A DNA stretch of 64,000 nucleotides from Pelomonas saccharophila_A. Its GTDB lineage: Bacteria > Pseudomonadota > Gammaproteobacteria > Burkholderiales > Burkholderiaceae_C. The notes under the pieces were generated by a model. That model ran no database searches. It worked only from the letters and a program-made list of their open reading frames with translations, and was not told the DNA's origin. Shown here one piece after another: positions 27,149-36,305 of this stretch (within the stretch, counting starts at the first letter, position 1; every line of letters starts with the position of its first letter). Where the stretch lies: positions 744,001 to 808,000 of the forward strand of contig NZ_JAVDXU010000003.1 of NCBI RefSeq assembly GCF_031458095.1, given 5' to 3'. The position numbers were made by a program, and so were the translations under genes.

Positions 27149-29212
27149 ATGAATATCTGTGCGTCCAGGGACCGAACACCGCTTTTGACTGGGCGACTCA
27201 GCGTCAGCGCCTGCCGGACCGGCATGCTCAGGGGCCTTGCCGCGGTGGCCGCCGGCCTCTGCCTGCACGGCGCGGCCGTGGCCGCGGACGAGAACAACGA
27301 TCCCAACGCCGTGGGTCCGGTTCGCCTGATGGTGCCGAACCGACAAGGCAATAACAGCAGTGCCGACTTGCAGACGGCCGCGCCACTGACGCCTTCGCAG
27401 CGCGAGACCGTGCTCCAGCAGCAGCAGCAGATGCTGCTGCAGCTGCAGATGCTGCTGCAGCCCCTCCCCGGCCAGCCCCTGACGCGTGAACAGCTGGCGG
27501 CCCGCGCCGCCCAGCAGACCGAGTTCGAGCGCTATGTGCAGCGCGCAGTGGGCGACGACGTCGAGATCCGCCGCTTCGGCGCCGAGCTGATGATTCCGGC
27601 CCTGCCCCAGCTCAGTGAACTGCAGCAGCAGGTCCAGCAGCAACAGCCGCAACGACAGGGCCTGTCGTCGATGGGCGAGACCTCGAGCCAGGTGCCGTCG
27701 GACTATGTGATCAGCGTCGGCGACGAGGTCATCGTCACGATCTGGGGGGCCGTCGACGCCGACCTGCGGCTGACGGTCGACCGCGCGGGCCGCATCAACA
27801 TCCCGCGCGTGGGCCCCGTGCTTGTGGCCGGAGTCCGCTATGGCGACCTAAACACCACCATCGAGCAGCGTGTGGGCCAGGTGTTCCGCAATTTCAAGCT
27901 GAGCGCATCGCTGAGCAAGCTGCGCAGCATCCGCATCTATGTGACCGGCTTCACCCAGCGCCCCGGCGCCTACACCGTCAGCAGCCTGTCGACCATCGTC
28001 AACGCGATGATCCAGGCCGGCGGCCCCTCGGCCTCGGGCAGCTTCCGCAACCTCGAACTGCGCCGCGGCGGCAAGCTGGTCGGCAGCTTCGACCTCTATG
28101 ACCTGCTGCTGCGTGGTGACCGCAGTGGCGACCGGCTGCTGCAGGCCGACGACGTCGTCCACATCGGCCCCGTCGGCCAGCAGGTGGCGCTGATCGGCAG
28201 CGTCAACCGCCAGGCCATCTTCGAACTCAAGGCCGGCGAGACCCTCAACGATCTGATGCTGATGGGCGGTGGATTCAGCGCCGCCGCTGAAATCGGACGC
28301 GTCGCCATCGAGAGCGTGGCCGTGCGCAACGACGGCCGCGTCATCGAGGCCAAGCTGCCGAAGCAAGGCAGCCTGGTATTGCAGGGCGGCGACGTCGTGC
28401 GCGCCTTCAATGCGCTGGACACCGTGCTGCCGCTGTACAAGCAGAACAAGCGTGTGCGCGTCGACGGCGAAGTGCAAAGGCCGGGCGAATACATCCTGCC
28501 GCCCAGCAGCACGCTCAATGATGTGGTCAAGGCCGCGGGCGGCCTGACACCGGCCGCCTTCATCTACGGCTCCGAACTCAGCCGCGAGAGCGTGCGCGCC
28601 GCCCAGCAGGCGCAGTACGACCGCGCCCTGCGCGACCTCGAAGGCGAATTCGCCCGCGTCATCGTCAAGCCGCGCTCGGCCAACACCGCGGACGACGTCA
28701 CGACGCAGAGCAACCGCGGGCAGGCTTCGGGCCGACTCATCGACCGCCTGCGCGCCGTCAAGCTGACGGGCCGCGTCGTGCTGCAGATCGCCCCCGCCGC
28801 CAGCAACCTGCCGGAACTGGCCGTCGAGGATGGCGATCGCCTCACCATCCCCTCCCGTCCCACCACCGTGGGGGTGTGGGGAAGCGTCTTCAATACCGGC
28901 AGCTATGCCTTCACCCAGGGCGCCAGCGTCGAAGACATGCTGCGCCTGGCCGGCGGCCCGACGCGCGGCGCCGACGCCGGCAGCACCTTCGTCATCCGCG
29001 CCAACGGCAATGTGGTCAGCTCACGCCAGCACAGCAGCGGCTGGTTCACGTCTGGAGCGGGTCTGTCTTCGGTCGCGGCCCAGCCGGGTGACACCATCTT
29101 CGTGCCGGAGGACCTGACCAAGGTCACCTTCAGCCAGGAGGCGAAGGAGTGGACGCAGATCCTTTACCAATTCGGCCTGGGCGCTGCGGCCCTGAACTCC
29201 CTGAAGAACTAA
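27149..29212 (+). CDS. Polysaccharide export outer-membrane protein (Wza family)
   Basis: Outer-membrane export channel for capsule or exopolysaccharide. 687 residues, much longer than E. coli Wza (~380) and closer to KpsD-like members. Signal peptide around 26-46 (a second start at 27224, MLRGLAAV, would place it at the N terminus). A Gln-rich segment (about 89-105) is followed by the Poly_export domain (YVISVGDEVIVTIWG, ~187-201) and several SLBB domains (about 265-610). No lipobox Cys follows the signal, unlike E. coli Wza. First gene of the + strand operon and 4 bases before wzz. Confidence 0.87.
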   Translation: MNICASRDRTPLLTGRLSVSACRTGMLRGLAAVAAGLCLHGAAVAADENNDPNAVGPVRLMVPNRQGNNSSADLQTAAPLTPSQRETVLQQQQQMLLQLQMLLQPLPGQPLTREQLAARAAQQTEFERYVQRAVGDDVEIRRFGAELMIPALPQLSELQQQVQQQQPQRQGLSSMGETSSQVPSDYVISVGDEVIVTIWGAVDADLRLTVDRAGRINIPRVGPVLVAGVRYGDLNTTIEQRVGQVFRNFKLSASLSKLRSIRIYVTGFTQRPGAYTVSSLSTIVNAMIQAGGPSASGSFRNLELRRGGKLVGSFDLYDLLLRGDRSGDRLLQADDVVHIGPVGQQVALIGSVNRQAIFELKAGETLNDLMLMGGGFSAAAEIGRVAIESVAVRNDGRVIEAKLPKQGSLVLQGGDVVRAFNALDTVLPLYKQNKRVRVDGEVQRPGEYILPPSSTLNDVVKAAGGLTPAAFIYGSELSRESVRAAQQAQYDRALRDLEGEFARVIVKPRSANTADDVTTQSNRGQASGRLIDRLRAVKLTGRVVLQIAPAASNLPELAVEDGDRLTIPSRPTTVGVWGSVFNTGSYAFTQGASVEDMLRLAGGPTRGADAGSTFVIRANGNVVSSRQHSSGWFTSGAGLSSVAAQPGDTIFVPEDLTKVTFSQEAKEWTQILYQFGLGAAALNSLKN

Positions 29213-29216
29213 AGTG

Positions 29217-30323
29217 ATGAACAGCCCGAGCGCGGAAGAGCGCACCACGTCGGCCTCGCCGGATGAATTTCAGGCGGGACCCGTCATCGCCTTGTTGTGG
29301 CGCCACCGCCTGCTGATGGTGGGCGTGCCGCTGCTGGCCAGTGCGCTCGCCTTGGGGGGCAGCTACTTAGTCACACCCACCTTCGCTTCGCGGGTGACCT
29401 TCCTGCCGCCCCAGCAGCAGCAGGGAGGCGCAGCCGGCGCGCTGGCATCTCTTGGCGCGCTCGGAGGCCTCGCGGCGGGCGGCGGCAAGACCAATGGCGA
29501 TCAATACGTCAGCTTTGCTCAGAGCCGTGCCGTGGCCGACCGCATCGTGGAGCGCTTCGACCTGATCAAGCGCTACGACAAGGAATTCAAGACCGATGCG
29601 CGCAAGGAGCTGGCCGAGAACACCCACATCAATCTGGGCAAGCGCGATGGCCTGATCACGCTGGACGTGGAGGACGTCGACCCCAAGGTCGCGGCTGCCA
29701 TGGCCACCGCCTACATCGAAGAGGTCAAGGCCCTCACCGCCAACCTGGCGCTGACGGAAGCCCAGCAGCGACGCATCTTCTTCGAACGCCAGATGCGCCA
29801 GGTGCGGGACAAGTTGACCGAAGCCCAGCAGGTGCTGGCGGCGACGGGTGTCAGTCCTGACGCCATGAAAGCCGAGCCCAAGGCCACGGCCGAAGCCATG
29901 GCGAAACTGAAGGCGGAACTGACGAGCAACGAGGTGCGGCTGCAGGTGCTCAGGGGGGCCATGTCGGACGGTACCGCCGAGGTGGTCGCCCAGTCGGCCA
30001 AGGTCGCCGCCCTGCGCGACCAGCTGGCCAAGCAGGCTCAGAACGAAAGCTCCGCGCCTGCGAACAGCTACATCGCCGCCTATCGGGAATTCAAGTACCA
30101 GGAAACGCTGTTCGAACAGATCGGCCGGCAGTATGAGCTCGCCCGCATCGACGAGAGCCGTGATGGCGGCCAGCTGCAGGTCGTCGATACGGCGCTGGTG
30201 CCCGAACGCAAGTCCAAACCGCGGCGCAGCGTCTACATGCTCTTCGCCTTCGCGCTGGCCTTCGTGGCTTGCGCCGGCTTCGTCGTGCGCCGCGAGATCG
30301 TCAAGAAGGGCCGCCTGGGCTGA
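29217..30323 (+). CDS. Chain-length determinant / polysaccharide co-polymerase (Wzz family)
   Basis: Inner-membrane protein controlling glycan chain length. 368 residues. Two membrane helices (about 31-51 and 336-356) flank a large periplasmic coiled-coil domain with a Gly/Ala-rich loop (GGAAGALASLGALGGLAAGGG, about 73-93). There is no C-terminal cytoplasmic tyrosine kinase domain, so it is not a full Wzc. ATG 29217 is chosen over an overlapping GTG at 29214. Downstream, 117 bases precede the aminotransferase gene, with AGGAG just before its ATG. Confidence 0.85.
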   Translation: MNSPSAEERTTSASPDEFQAGPVIALLWRHRLLMVGVPLLASALALGGSYLVTPTFASRVTFLPPQQQQGGAAGALASLGALGGLAAGGGKTNGDQYVSFAQSRAVADRIVERFDLIKRYDKEFKTDARKELAENTHINLGKRDGLITLDVEDVDPKVAAAMATAYIEEVKALTANLALTEAQQRRIFFERQMRQVRDKLTEAQQVLAATGVSPDAMKAEPKATAEAMAKLKAELTSNEVRLQVLRGAMSDGTAEVVAQSAKVAALRDQLAKQAQNESSAPANSYIAAYREFKYQETLFEQIGRQYELARIDESRDGGQLQVVDTALVPERKSKPRRSVYMLFAFALAFVACAGFVVRREIVKKGRLG

Positions 30324-30440
30324 AAGATCATGGCCAGGCCCCGGGGCCACCTGCCAACGCAGGCGCTTCGGGCACCAGGCCTCACCGAGCGGCGCGCCCA
30401 TTGGCCCGACAGTCGCCGCGAAACGTCCCAGGAGTAATCC

Positions 30441-31547
30441 ATGCAGTTCATCGATCTCAAGAGCCAATACCAGGCGCTCAAGACCGGCATCGACGCCCGC
30501 ATCCAGCAGGTGCTGGACCACGGTCAATACATCATGGGCCCGGAAGTGGCCGAGTTGGAAGCCGCGCTGGCCCGGCTGACCGGCGCCAAGCACTGCATCA
30601 CCGTTTCCAGCGGCACCGAGGCCCTGCTGATCGCGTTGATGGCCGAAGGCATCGGCCCCGGCCACGAGGTCATCACGACGCCGTTCACTTTCGCCGCCAC
30701 CGCCGAGACCATCGTGCTGGCCGGCGCCAAGCCGGTCTATGTGGACATCCGGCCCGGCGACTGCAACATCGACCCCGCCCTCATCGAGGCCGCCATCACG
30801 CCGGCGACGCGGGCCATCATGCCGGTGAGCCTGTACGGCCAGGTCGCCGACATGGACGAGATCAATGCCATCGCGGCCCGGCACGGCCTGTCCGTCATCG
30901 AGGACGCGGCCCAGAGCTTCGGCGCCAGCTACAAGGGCCGCATGAGCTGCAATGTGTCGCGCATCGGCGCCACCAGCTTCTTCCCCAGCAAGCCGCTGGG
31001 CTGCTATGGCGACGGCGGCGCGCTTTTCACCAGCGACGACGCGCTGGCGCAGGCGATGCGCGAGATCCGCGTGCACGGCCAGAGCGCGCGCTACACCCAC
31101 ACCCGCGTCGGTGTGGGCGGGCGCATGGACACGCTGCAGTGCGCGGTAGTGCTTGGCAAGCTCGAGCGCTTCGAGTGGGAGATCACGCAGCGCAAGCGCC
31201 TGGGTGACCGCTATGCCGAGCTGATCCAGGCCAGCGGCGTGCCCGTCGAGTTGCTCGACGTGGCGTCCGACCGGGATTGCGTCTGGGCCCAGTACACCGT
31301 CAAGGTCGACGACCGTGCCGCCGTGATCGCCGCCCTCAAGGAGCAAGGCATCCCCACGGCGGTTCACTACCCACGCCCCCTGCACCGCCAGCCCGCGTAC
31401 GAACGCCCGGACTGCCCGCCCACCTGCTTCCCTCATGCCAACCGCGCCGCTGACCGCGTCATGAGCCTGCCGATGAGCGCGGACCTGGGCGACGCCGAGC
31501 AGCAGCGCGTCGTCGAGGCCCTGGTCAACGCCATGGCGACCGCCTGA
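30441..31547 (+). CDS. DegT/DnrJ/EryC1-family sugar aminotransferase, WbpE-like
   Basis: PLP-dependent transaminase acting on a nucleotide-linked keto sugar. 368 residues. The PLP Lys184 is in FFPSKPLGCYGDGGA; the phosphate site VSSGTEALLIAL is at 55-66. The N terminus (QFIDLKSQYQALK...HGQYIMGPEV) is of the WbpE type, which makes UDP-GlcNAc(3N)A from the 3-oxo sugar. WbpA, WbpB and WbpD partners are not in this window, so the actual substrate is uncertain. Confidence 0.85.
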   Translation: MQFIDLKSQYQALKTGIDARIQQVLDHGQYIMGPEVAELEAALARLTGAKHCITVSSGTEALLIALMAEGIGPGHEVITTPFTFAATAETIVLAGAKPVYVDIRPGDCNIDPALIEAAITPATRAIMPVSLYGQVADMDEINAIAARHGLSVIEDAAQSFGASYKGRMSCNVSRIGATSFFPSKPLGCYGDGGALFTSDDALAQAMREIRVHGQSARYTHTRVGVGGRMDTLQCAVVLGKLERFEWEITQRKRLGDRYAELIQASGVPVELLDVASDRDCVWAQYTVKVDDRAAVIAALKEQGIPTAVHYPRPLHRQPAYERPDCPPTCFPHANRAADRVMSLPMSADLGDAEQQRVVEALVNAMATA

Positions 31548-31557
31548 CGTCCTGCGG

Positions 31558-32940
31558 GTGAGCAGCAGCCGCACGCCTCCCATGACCAGGCCCGAACCAA
31601 CAGCGGCCCATGGAGGATTTCTGCGTGCGGTGATCGTGCTCGTCAGCGGCACGGCGCTGGCGCACGGACTCAGCGCCCTGGCATTGCCCGTGCTGTCCCG
31701 GCTCTACACGCCCACCGACTTCGGCCTGCTCGCCGTGTTCTCCGGAGCCCTGTCCATCGTGGCGGCGGCCGCCTGCCTGCGCTATGACCTCGCCGTGCCG
31801 CTGCCCGAAAGCGAGGACGACGCGATGCATCTGCTGGCGCTATCACTGGCGTGTGCCTGCGGCATCGCAGCGGTGCTCGCCGTCGCCGTGGCGCTGGCGG
31901 GACATCAGATGGCCGACCTGCTCGGCCAACCGGCGCTGGCGCCCTTCCTGTGGCTGCTGCCGGTGGGCGTGCTGGCCGCAGGCAGCTACGCCGCCCTGCA
32001 GGCTTGGCATATCCGGCGTCGGAATTTCGGTCGGCTGTCGCGCACCCGGGTCGCGCAATCCGTGTCCAGCGTCGCCGTGCAGATCGGACTCGGCAGCCTG
32101 TCAGCGGGGCCGGTCGGCCTGCTGCTGGGCTATGTGATGAATGCGGGCGTGGCCTGTCTCGCGCTGGGCGGCGACTTGCTGCACGCCCTCCCGAGGTTGG
32201 CGCCCGCCCGCATGCGCGTGCTGGCGCGGGAGTACCGCCGCTTTCCCAAGTACTCGACGCTCGAGGCCCTGGCCAACAGTGCAGCCATTCAGCTGCCCAT
32301 CATCCTGATCGCAGGGATTGCCGCACCATCGGAGGCGGGCTATCTGTCAATGGCCATGTTCGCCATGCAGGTTCCCATGGCGCTGGTGGGGACGGCCATC
32401 AGCCAGGTCTATCTTTCGCGCGCGGCCGAAGAACATCGCGCCGGGCGGCTGGGACCGTTCACCGCCGACATGCTGCGCGGCCTGATCCGGGCAGGCATCG
32501 GCCCGCTGATCGCAGCGGGCATCCTCGCCCCCGCGCTGTTCGGCCTGATCCTCGGCGCGCGCTGGGAACGCGCAGGACTGCTGGTCAGCTGGATGGTGCC
32601 CTGGTTCGCCTTGCAGTTCCTCGCCTCGCCCACGTCCATGGCCCTGCACGTGACCGGCCATCAGCGACGCGCCTTTGCCCTGCAGCTGGCGTCGCTGTTG
32701 CTGCGCGTGGGCGTGGTGCTGCTGGCAGCCCAACTCATCCCGTCGGCGGTCGCCGAGGCCTATGCCGTGTCGGGCGCCGCCATGTATTTCATCTACCTGC
32801 TGGCCGTCATGGCCTCGGCGGGCGTTTCGGCGCGCGGTCTCCTGCGAGGCAGCCAGCGCAGCGCGCTCGTCACCACGGCGTGGGCCATGGCCGCACTCGC
32901 CGGCCTGTGGGGCATTCAGCACATGGGAGGCCTGGCGTGA
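31558..32940 (+). CDS. wzx: Polysaccharide flippase (Wzx, MATE/PST superfamily)
   Basis: Moves undecaprenyl-PP-linked repeat units across the inner membrane. 460 residues from a GTG at 31558 (ATG 31582 is an alternative with no better ribosome site). About 12 hydrophobic segments, with the N-terminal pattern FLRAVIVLVSGTALAHGLSALALPVLSRLYTPTDFGLLAVF typical of Wzx/PST proteins. Its stop overlaps the wzy GTG. Confidence 0.85.
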   Translation: MSSSRTPPMTRPEPTAAHGGFLRAVIVLVSGTALAHGLSALALPVLSRLYTPTDFGLLAVFSGALSIVAAAACLRYDLAVPLPESEDDAMHLLALSLACACGIAAVLAVAVALAGHQMADLLGQPALAPFLWLLPVGVLAAGSYAALQAWHIRRRNFGRLSRTRVAQSVSSVAVQIGLGSLSAGPVGLLLGYVMNAGVACLALGGDLLHALPRLAPARMRVLAREYRRFPKYSTLEALANSAAIQLPIILIAGIAAPSEAGYLSMAMFAMQVPMALVGTAISQVYLSRAAEEHRAGRLGPFTADMLRGLIRAGIGPLIAAGILAPALFGLILGARWERAGLLVSWMVPWFALQFLASPTSMALHVTGHQRRAFALQLASLLLRVGVVLLAAQLIPSAVAEAYAVSGAAMYFIYLLAVMASAGVSARGLLRGSQRSALVTTAWAMAALAGLWGIQHMGGLA

Positions 32941-34205
32941 GCGCGCCTGCACACCTGATGCCGGGCGGCATCTCGCGCACCGGCCACACGCTCGCAGCCT
33001 GGGCCTACTTCATCATCTTCCCGGCCTTCATCTGCTATCAGATCCTGGCCATTGCCGGCTACATCTCACCGGCGCTGGGCGGCTATTTCACGGCGGGCGC
33101 GTCCGTCGCATTCCCGCTGCTGCTGCTCGGCCTGAAACGCCACCGGATCCCGCTGAGCCGGGGCAGCAGCTTTGTCGCGCTGACGTTCGCCTGCTTTCTC
33201 GCCCTGTGGGCATTCCGCGTGCTGACCGGCATGCAGGCCGGCGCGGACGACGAGATCACGTCATCGCACTGGGCCTACATCTTCAAGTTCATCGTGCTGT
33301 TCCTCGTCGCCCGGCTGCTCGACGGTGATGCGGCCGGATTCCATCGCTACTGCACGCTCGCCCTGCTGGCCGTCGCGGCGCTGGTCGCCGTCGAGGGCAG
33401 CGGCGGCCAGTTCCTGCAGGCGTCCATCCTGCAGGGCCTGTACGCCGGCTTCCTGCTGGACTATCAAGGCATGGCCTATGCCTACATGGTGATGCTGGCC
33501 TACTGCGTGCTGCCGCTGGCCATCGGCTGGCGCTTCGCGGTCTACCTGATCTCCTTCGGCGCCCTGTTCCTGATCGGCGCCCGGTCCGAGTTCGTGGGCT
33601 TCGTGCTGATGGTGGGGGTGGTCGAGTACTGCAAGGCCAGGTCGCGCCCGGCCCTGCTGATGAAGGTGCTCGCGCTGATCGCCGTGCTGGCGGTCTTCTT
33701 CTTCCAGTACCGGAGCGAGTTCGCGGACAACCGCATCTTCGCGATCCTGGAGATGAGCAACGACCAGTCGGTGATGGAGAGAGCCGAACTCCACGATGCC
33801 GCCGTCAACACCATCCAGGACAAGCCGCTGACCGGCGACTACGCCAGCTACAAGCCTGGCAACTACGCGCACGACATCCTGTCGGTATGGGTGGACCTGG
33901 GCTTGGTCGGCTTCCTGCTGCTGCTGGCCTGCATCGTCGCGCCGCTGCTGGTGCTGCTGCTGCAGTTCGCGCGGCGGTCGCGCGACAACCTGTATGTGCT
34001 GACCCTGGCCGTCTGCATGGTCAACGCATTGATGGTCTTCTTCGCGAAGAACTACACCTACCAGATGATCCCGATCGCGCTGGGGCTGTACTGCCGCTAT
34101 CGCGCCGTCCGGCACCCCAGAACCCTGCTGGCCCGCAACCCCGCGAGAATGCTGCCCCCCGGGCCGGACCTCACCACGACACCCGGCGTCGTCGGCTCTG
34201 TCTAG
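32937..34205 (+). CDS. O-antigen/EPS polymerase candidate (Wzy-like)
   Basis: 422 residues, about 10-11 membrane segments, with a larger periplasmic loop around 265-315 (ERAELHDAAVNTIQDKPLTGDY...YAHDILSVWVDLGL). The H-D-ILSVWVDLGLVGFLLL stretch is characteristic of the O-antigen ligase/polymerase (Wzy_C) superfamily. The GTG start overlaps the flippase stop (GTGA). The frame is open far upstream, but that part is antisense-frame noise over wzx. Polymerase versus ligase cannot be told by sequence; the context with wzx and wzz favours polymerase. Confidence 0.75.
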   Translation: MSAPAHLMPGGISRTGHTLAAWAYFIIFPAFICYQILAIAGYISPALGGYFTAGASVAFPLLLLGLKRHRIPLSRGSSFVALTFACFLALWAFRVLTGMQAGADDEITSSHWAYIFKFIVLFLVARLLDGDAAGFHRYCTLALLAVAALVAVEGSGGQFLQASILQGLYAGFLLDYQGMAYAYMVMLAYCVLPLAIGWRFAVYLISFGALFLIGARSEFVGFVLMVGVVEYCKARSRPALLMKVLALIAVLAVFFFQYRSEFADNRIFAILEMSNDQSVMERAELHDAAVNTIQDKPLTGDYASYKPGNYAHDILSVWVDLGLVGFLLLLACIVAPLLVLLLQFARRSRDNLYVLTLAVCMVNALMVFFAKNYTYQMIPIALGLYCRYRAVRHPRTLLARNPARMLPPGPDLTTTPGVVGSV

Positions 34206-34217
34206 ATTACTTTCTGC

Positions 34218-35111
34218 ATGCATCCCATGGACGTTTCGGTCGTCATCGCCGTCAAGAACGAGGAAGTTCACGTCGAATCCGCCGTCACCAGCGTTGTCGA
34301 GCAGGTCGGCCTGACCTTCGAGGTCATCGTCGTCGATGACGGCTCCACGGACAGGACTTCGGAGATCCTGTCGGCACTGGCCGGCCGCCATGCCCACCTG
34401 CGCGTCGTCAGGAATCCCAAGGCCGGCAAGTGCTCGGCCTTCAACCACGGCATCAGCTTGGCCACAGGACGCTTCGTCTGCATCTTCGCCGGCGACGACA
34501 TCATGCCGGCCGGCAGCCTCGCAGCACGCTTTGCCAAGGTCAAGGACTACCCGGTCGATGAGCCCGTGGTCGGGCTGTGCAAGCTGGTCACCATGTCGGA
34601 AGTGAAGCGCTTCGACGGCCATCTGGTGCCGCGCAAGCCCGGCGTCGGGGCACTCTCGGGCGTCTCGCCGCTGATGAGCCAGCAGGTCCTGCACAAGATC
34701 TTCCCGGTGCCGGAGATGCTGCCCAACGAGGACACCTGGATGGAACTGGCCGTGTTGCACTACCCGGGCTGGACCGTGGTGCATTCGGACATCGTGGGTT
34801 GCGCCTGGCGCGTCCACCAGGGCAACAGCATCAACATGATGTCTGCCTTCCCCGAATACAACCGCAAGATCACCATCCGGCTGCGCGCCTACGGGCTGTT
34901 CCTGGCCCAGCATGGTGCCGACCTCAGGCCGGCCGGTCGCAGCGAACTGCAGGCCAAGGTGCAATGCGAGGAGCAGCGGGTCAAGGGGTCGGTGATCGGC
35001 GTGCTGCGCAGCCCGGTGGGCTGGGTCGATCGGCTGCGGGCGCTGTCGATCACCAATGGTTTCATGTATGGCGTGCGGCGCCGGCTCTACGGCCTGCTCT
35101 CGGGCTGGTGA
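34218..35111 (+). CDS. Family 2 (GT-A) glycosyltransferase
   Basis: 297 residues. GT2 core at 1-110: VSVVIAVKNEEVHVESAVTSV, VIVVDDGSTDRT with the nucleotide-binding Asp residues, and FAGDDIM with the DxD-like metal site. NEDTWMEL at about 170 fits the ED catalytic base motif. No membrane helices. Start ATG 34218; ATG 34227 is an alternative. Sugar specificity unknown. It lies between wzy and the amidotransferase. Confidence 0.85.
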   Translation: MHPMDVSVVIAVKNEEVHVESAVTSVVEQVGLTFEVIVVDDGSTDRTSEILSALAGRHAHLRVVRNPKAGKCSAFNHGISLATGRFVCIFAGDDIMPAGSLAARFAKVKDYPVDEPVVGLCKLVTMSEVKRFDGHLVPRKPGVGALSGVSPLMSQQVLHKIFPVPEMLPNEDTWMELAVLHYPGWTVVHSDIVGCAWRVHQGNSINMMSAFPEYNRKITIRLRAYGLFLAQHGADLRPAGRSELQAKVQCEEQRVKGSVIGVLRSPVGWVDRLRALSITNGFMYGVRRRLYGLLSGW

Positions 35112-35165
35112 GCCCGGCGGCGCGGGAAAACTGCCTGCGCAGGTTTGCCAGGACAATACGAATCG

Positions 35166-36305
35166 ATGGAAAAGCTGAATTACCGCATCTGCGCCAACTG
35201 CATCATGGACACGTCCGACTCGGGCATCGTGTTCGACGAGCGCGGCTGGTGCGACTACTGCAACAACTACCACCGCAACATCCTGCCCAACTGGCACACC
35301 GACGAGCGCGGCGAGCGCGAAATCATGGCCCAGGTCGAGCAGATCAAGCGAGATGGCAAGGGCAAGGACCATGATTGCCTGATCGGCCTGTCGGGTGGTG
35401 TCGACAGCTCCTACGTGACCTATCTGGCCAAGGAGAAGTTCGGACTGCGGCCGCTGCTTTATCACGTGGACGCCGGCTGGAATTCCCAGCAGGCCGTCAA
35501 CAACATCGAGAAGCTCGTCGACGGCCTGGGGCTGGACCTGTTCACCGAGGTGGTGGACTGGCCCGAGATGCGCGACCTCCAGCTGGCCTTTTTCAAGGCC
35601 CAAGTGCCCCACCTGGACACGCCGCAGGACCACGCCTTCTTCGCCGGCCTCTACAACTTCGCGGCCAAGCACAACGCCAAGTACATCCTCACTGGCGCCA
35701 ACTACTCGACGGAATGCGTGCGCGAGCCGCTGGAGTGGCACTACCACGCCTCCGACGTGCGCCAGTTGAAGGACATCCACCGCCGCTTCGGCACGCGGCC
35801 GCTGAAGAAGTTCCCGCTCGCCGGCATCTTCCGCTTCAAGATCTACTACCGCTTCTTCAAAGGCGTGCAGGTCGTCAAGCCGCTGAACCATGTGCCCTTC
35901 TTCAAGGAAGCGGCGATGGACGAGCTGGTGCAGAAGTTCGGCTGGCAGAAATATGCCCACAAGCACTACGAGTCGCGCTTCACGCGCTTCTACGAGGGCT
36001 ACTGGCTGCCCAGCAAGTTCGGCTACGACAAGCGCCGCGCGCATTTCTCCAGCCTCATCCTGACGGGCCAGCTCACGCGCGAGGAGGCCCTGGCCAAGAT
36101 CGCCGTCCCCGCCTACGACGAGGAGACGCTGGCGCATGACTTCGAGTACATCGCCACCAAGTTGGGCCTGACGGTTGCCCAGCTGCACGAATTGCACCGC
36201 GGCCAGCCCAAGACCTACCGCGACTACAGCAACGACATGGCCCTGATCGAGCTCGGGACCAAGGTGCTGCGGGCCCTGGGCGTGCAGCGGGCCATCATCC
36301 GATGA
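35166..36305 (+). CDS. N-acetyl sugar amidotransferase (LfnA/WbpG family)
   Basis: Uses ATP and ammonia to turn an N-acetyl group on a sugar into an acetamidino group. 379 residues from ATG 35166. PP-loop ATP-binding motif SGGVDSS at 76-82. Two N-terminal CxxC pairs (Cys9/12 and Cys29/32) look like a metal site. Further family pattern: HVDAGWNSQQAVNNIEKLV and GANYSTECVREP. It is directly followed, with an ATGA overlap, by hisH and hisF paralogues, which supply ammonia from glutamine. Known relatives: WbpG (P. aeruginosa O5), LfnA (O12) and WbuX (E. coli O145). The FucNAc genes downstream favour the LfnA role (FucNAc to FucNAm). Confidence 0.88.
   Translation: MEKLNYRICANCIMDTSDSGIVFDERGWCDYCNNYHRNILPNWHTDERGEREIMAQVEQIKRDGKGKDHDCLIGLSGGVDSSYVTYLAKEKFGLRPLLYHVDAGWNSQQAVNNIEKLVDGLGLDLFTEVVDWPEMRDLQLAFFKAQVPHLDTPQDHAFFAGLYNFAAKHNAKYILTGANYSTECVREPLEWHYHASDVRQLKDIHRRFGTRPLKKFPLAGIFRFKIYYRFFKGVQVVKPLNHVPFFKEAAMDELVQKFGWQKYAHKHYESRFTRFYEGYWLPSKFGYDKRRAHFSSLILTGQLTREEALAKIAVPAYDEETLAHDFEYIATKLGLTVAQLHELHRGQPKTYRDYSNDMALIELGTKVLRALGVQRAIIR

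Noticed and set aside
33261..36197. A 978-codon open frame on the - strand opposite wzy, GT2 and the amidotransferase gene
   Set aside because: It lies antisense to three well-supported genes, has His/Gln/Asp-heavy low-complexity translation typical of GC-rich shadow frames, and has no homology or ribosome site.
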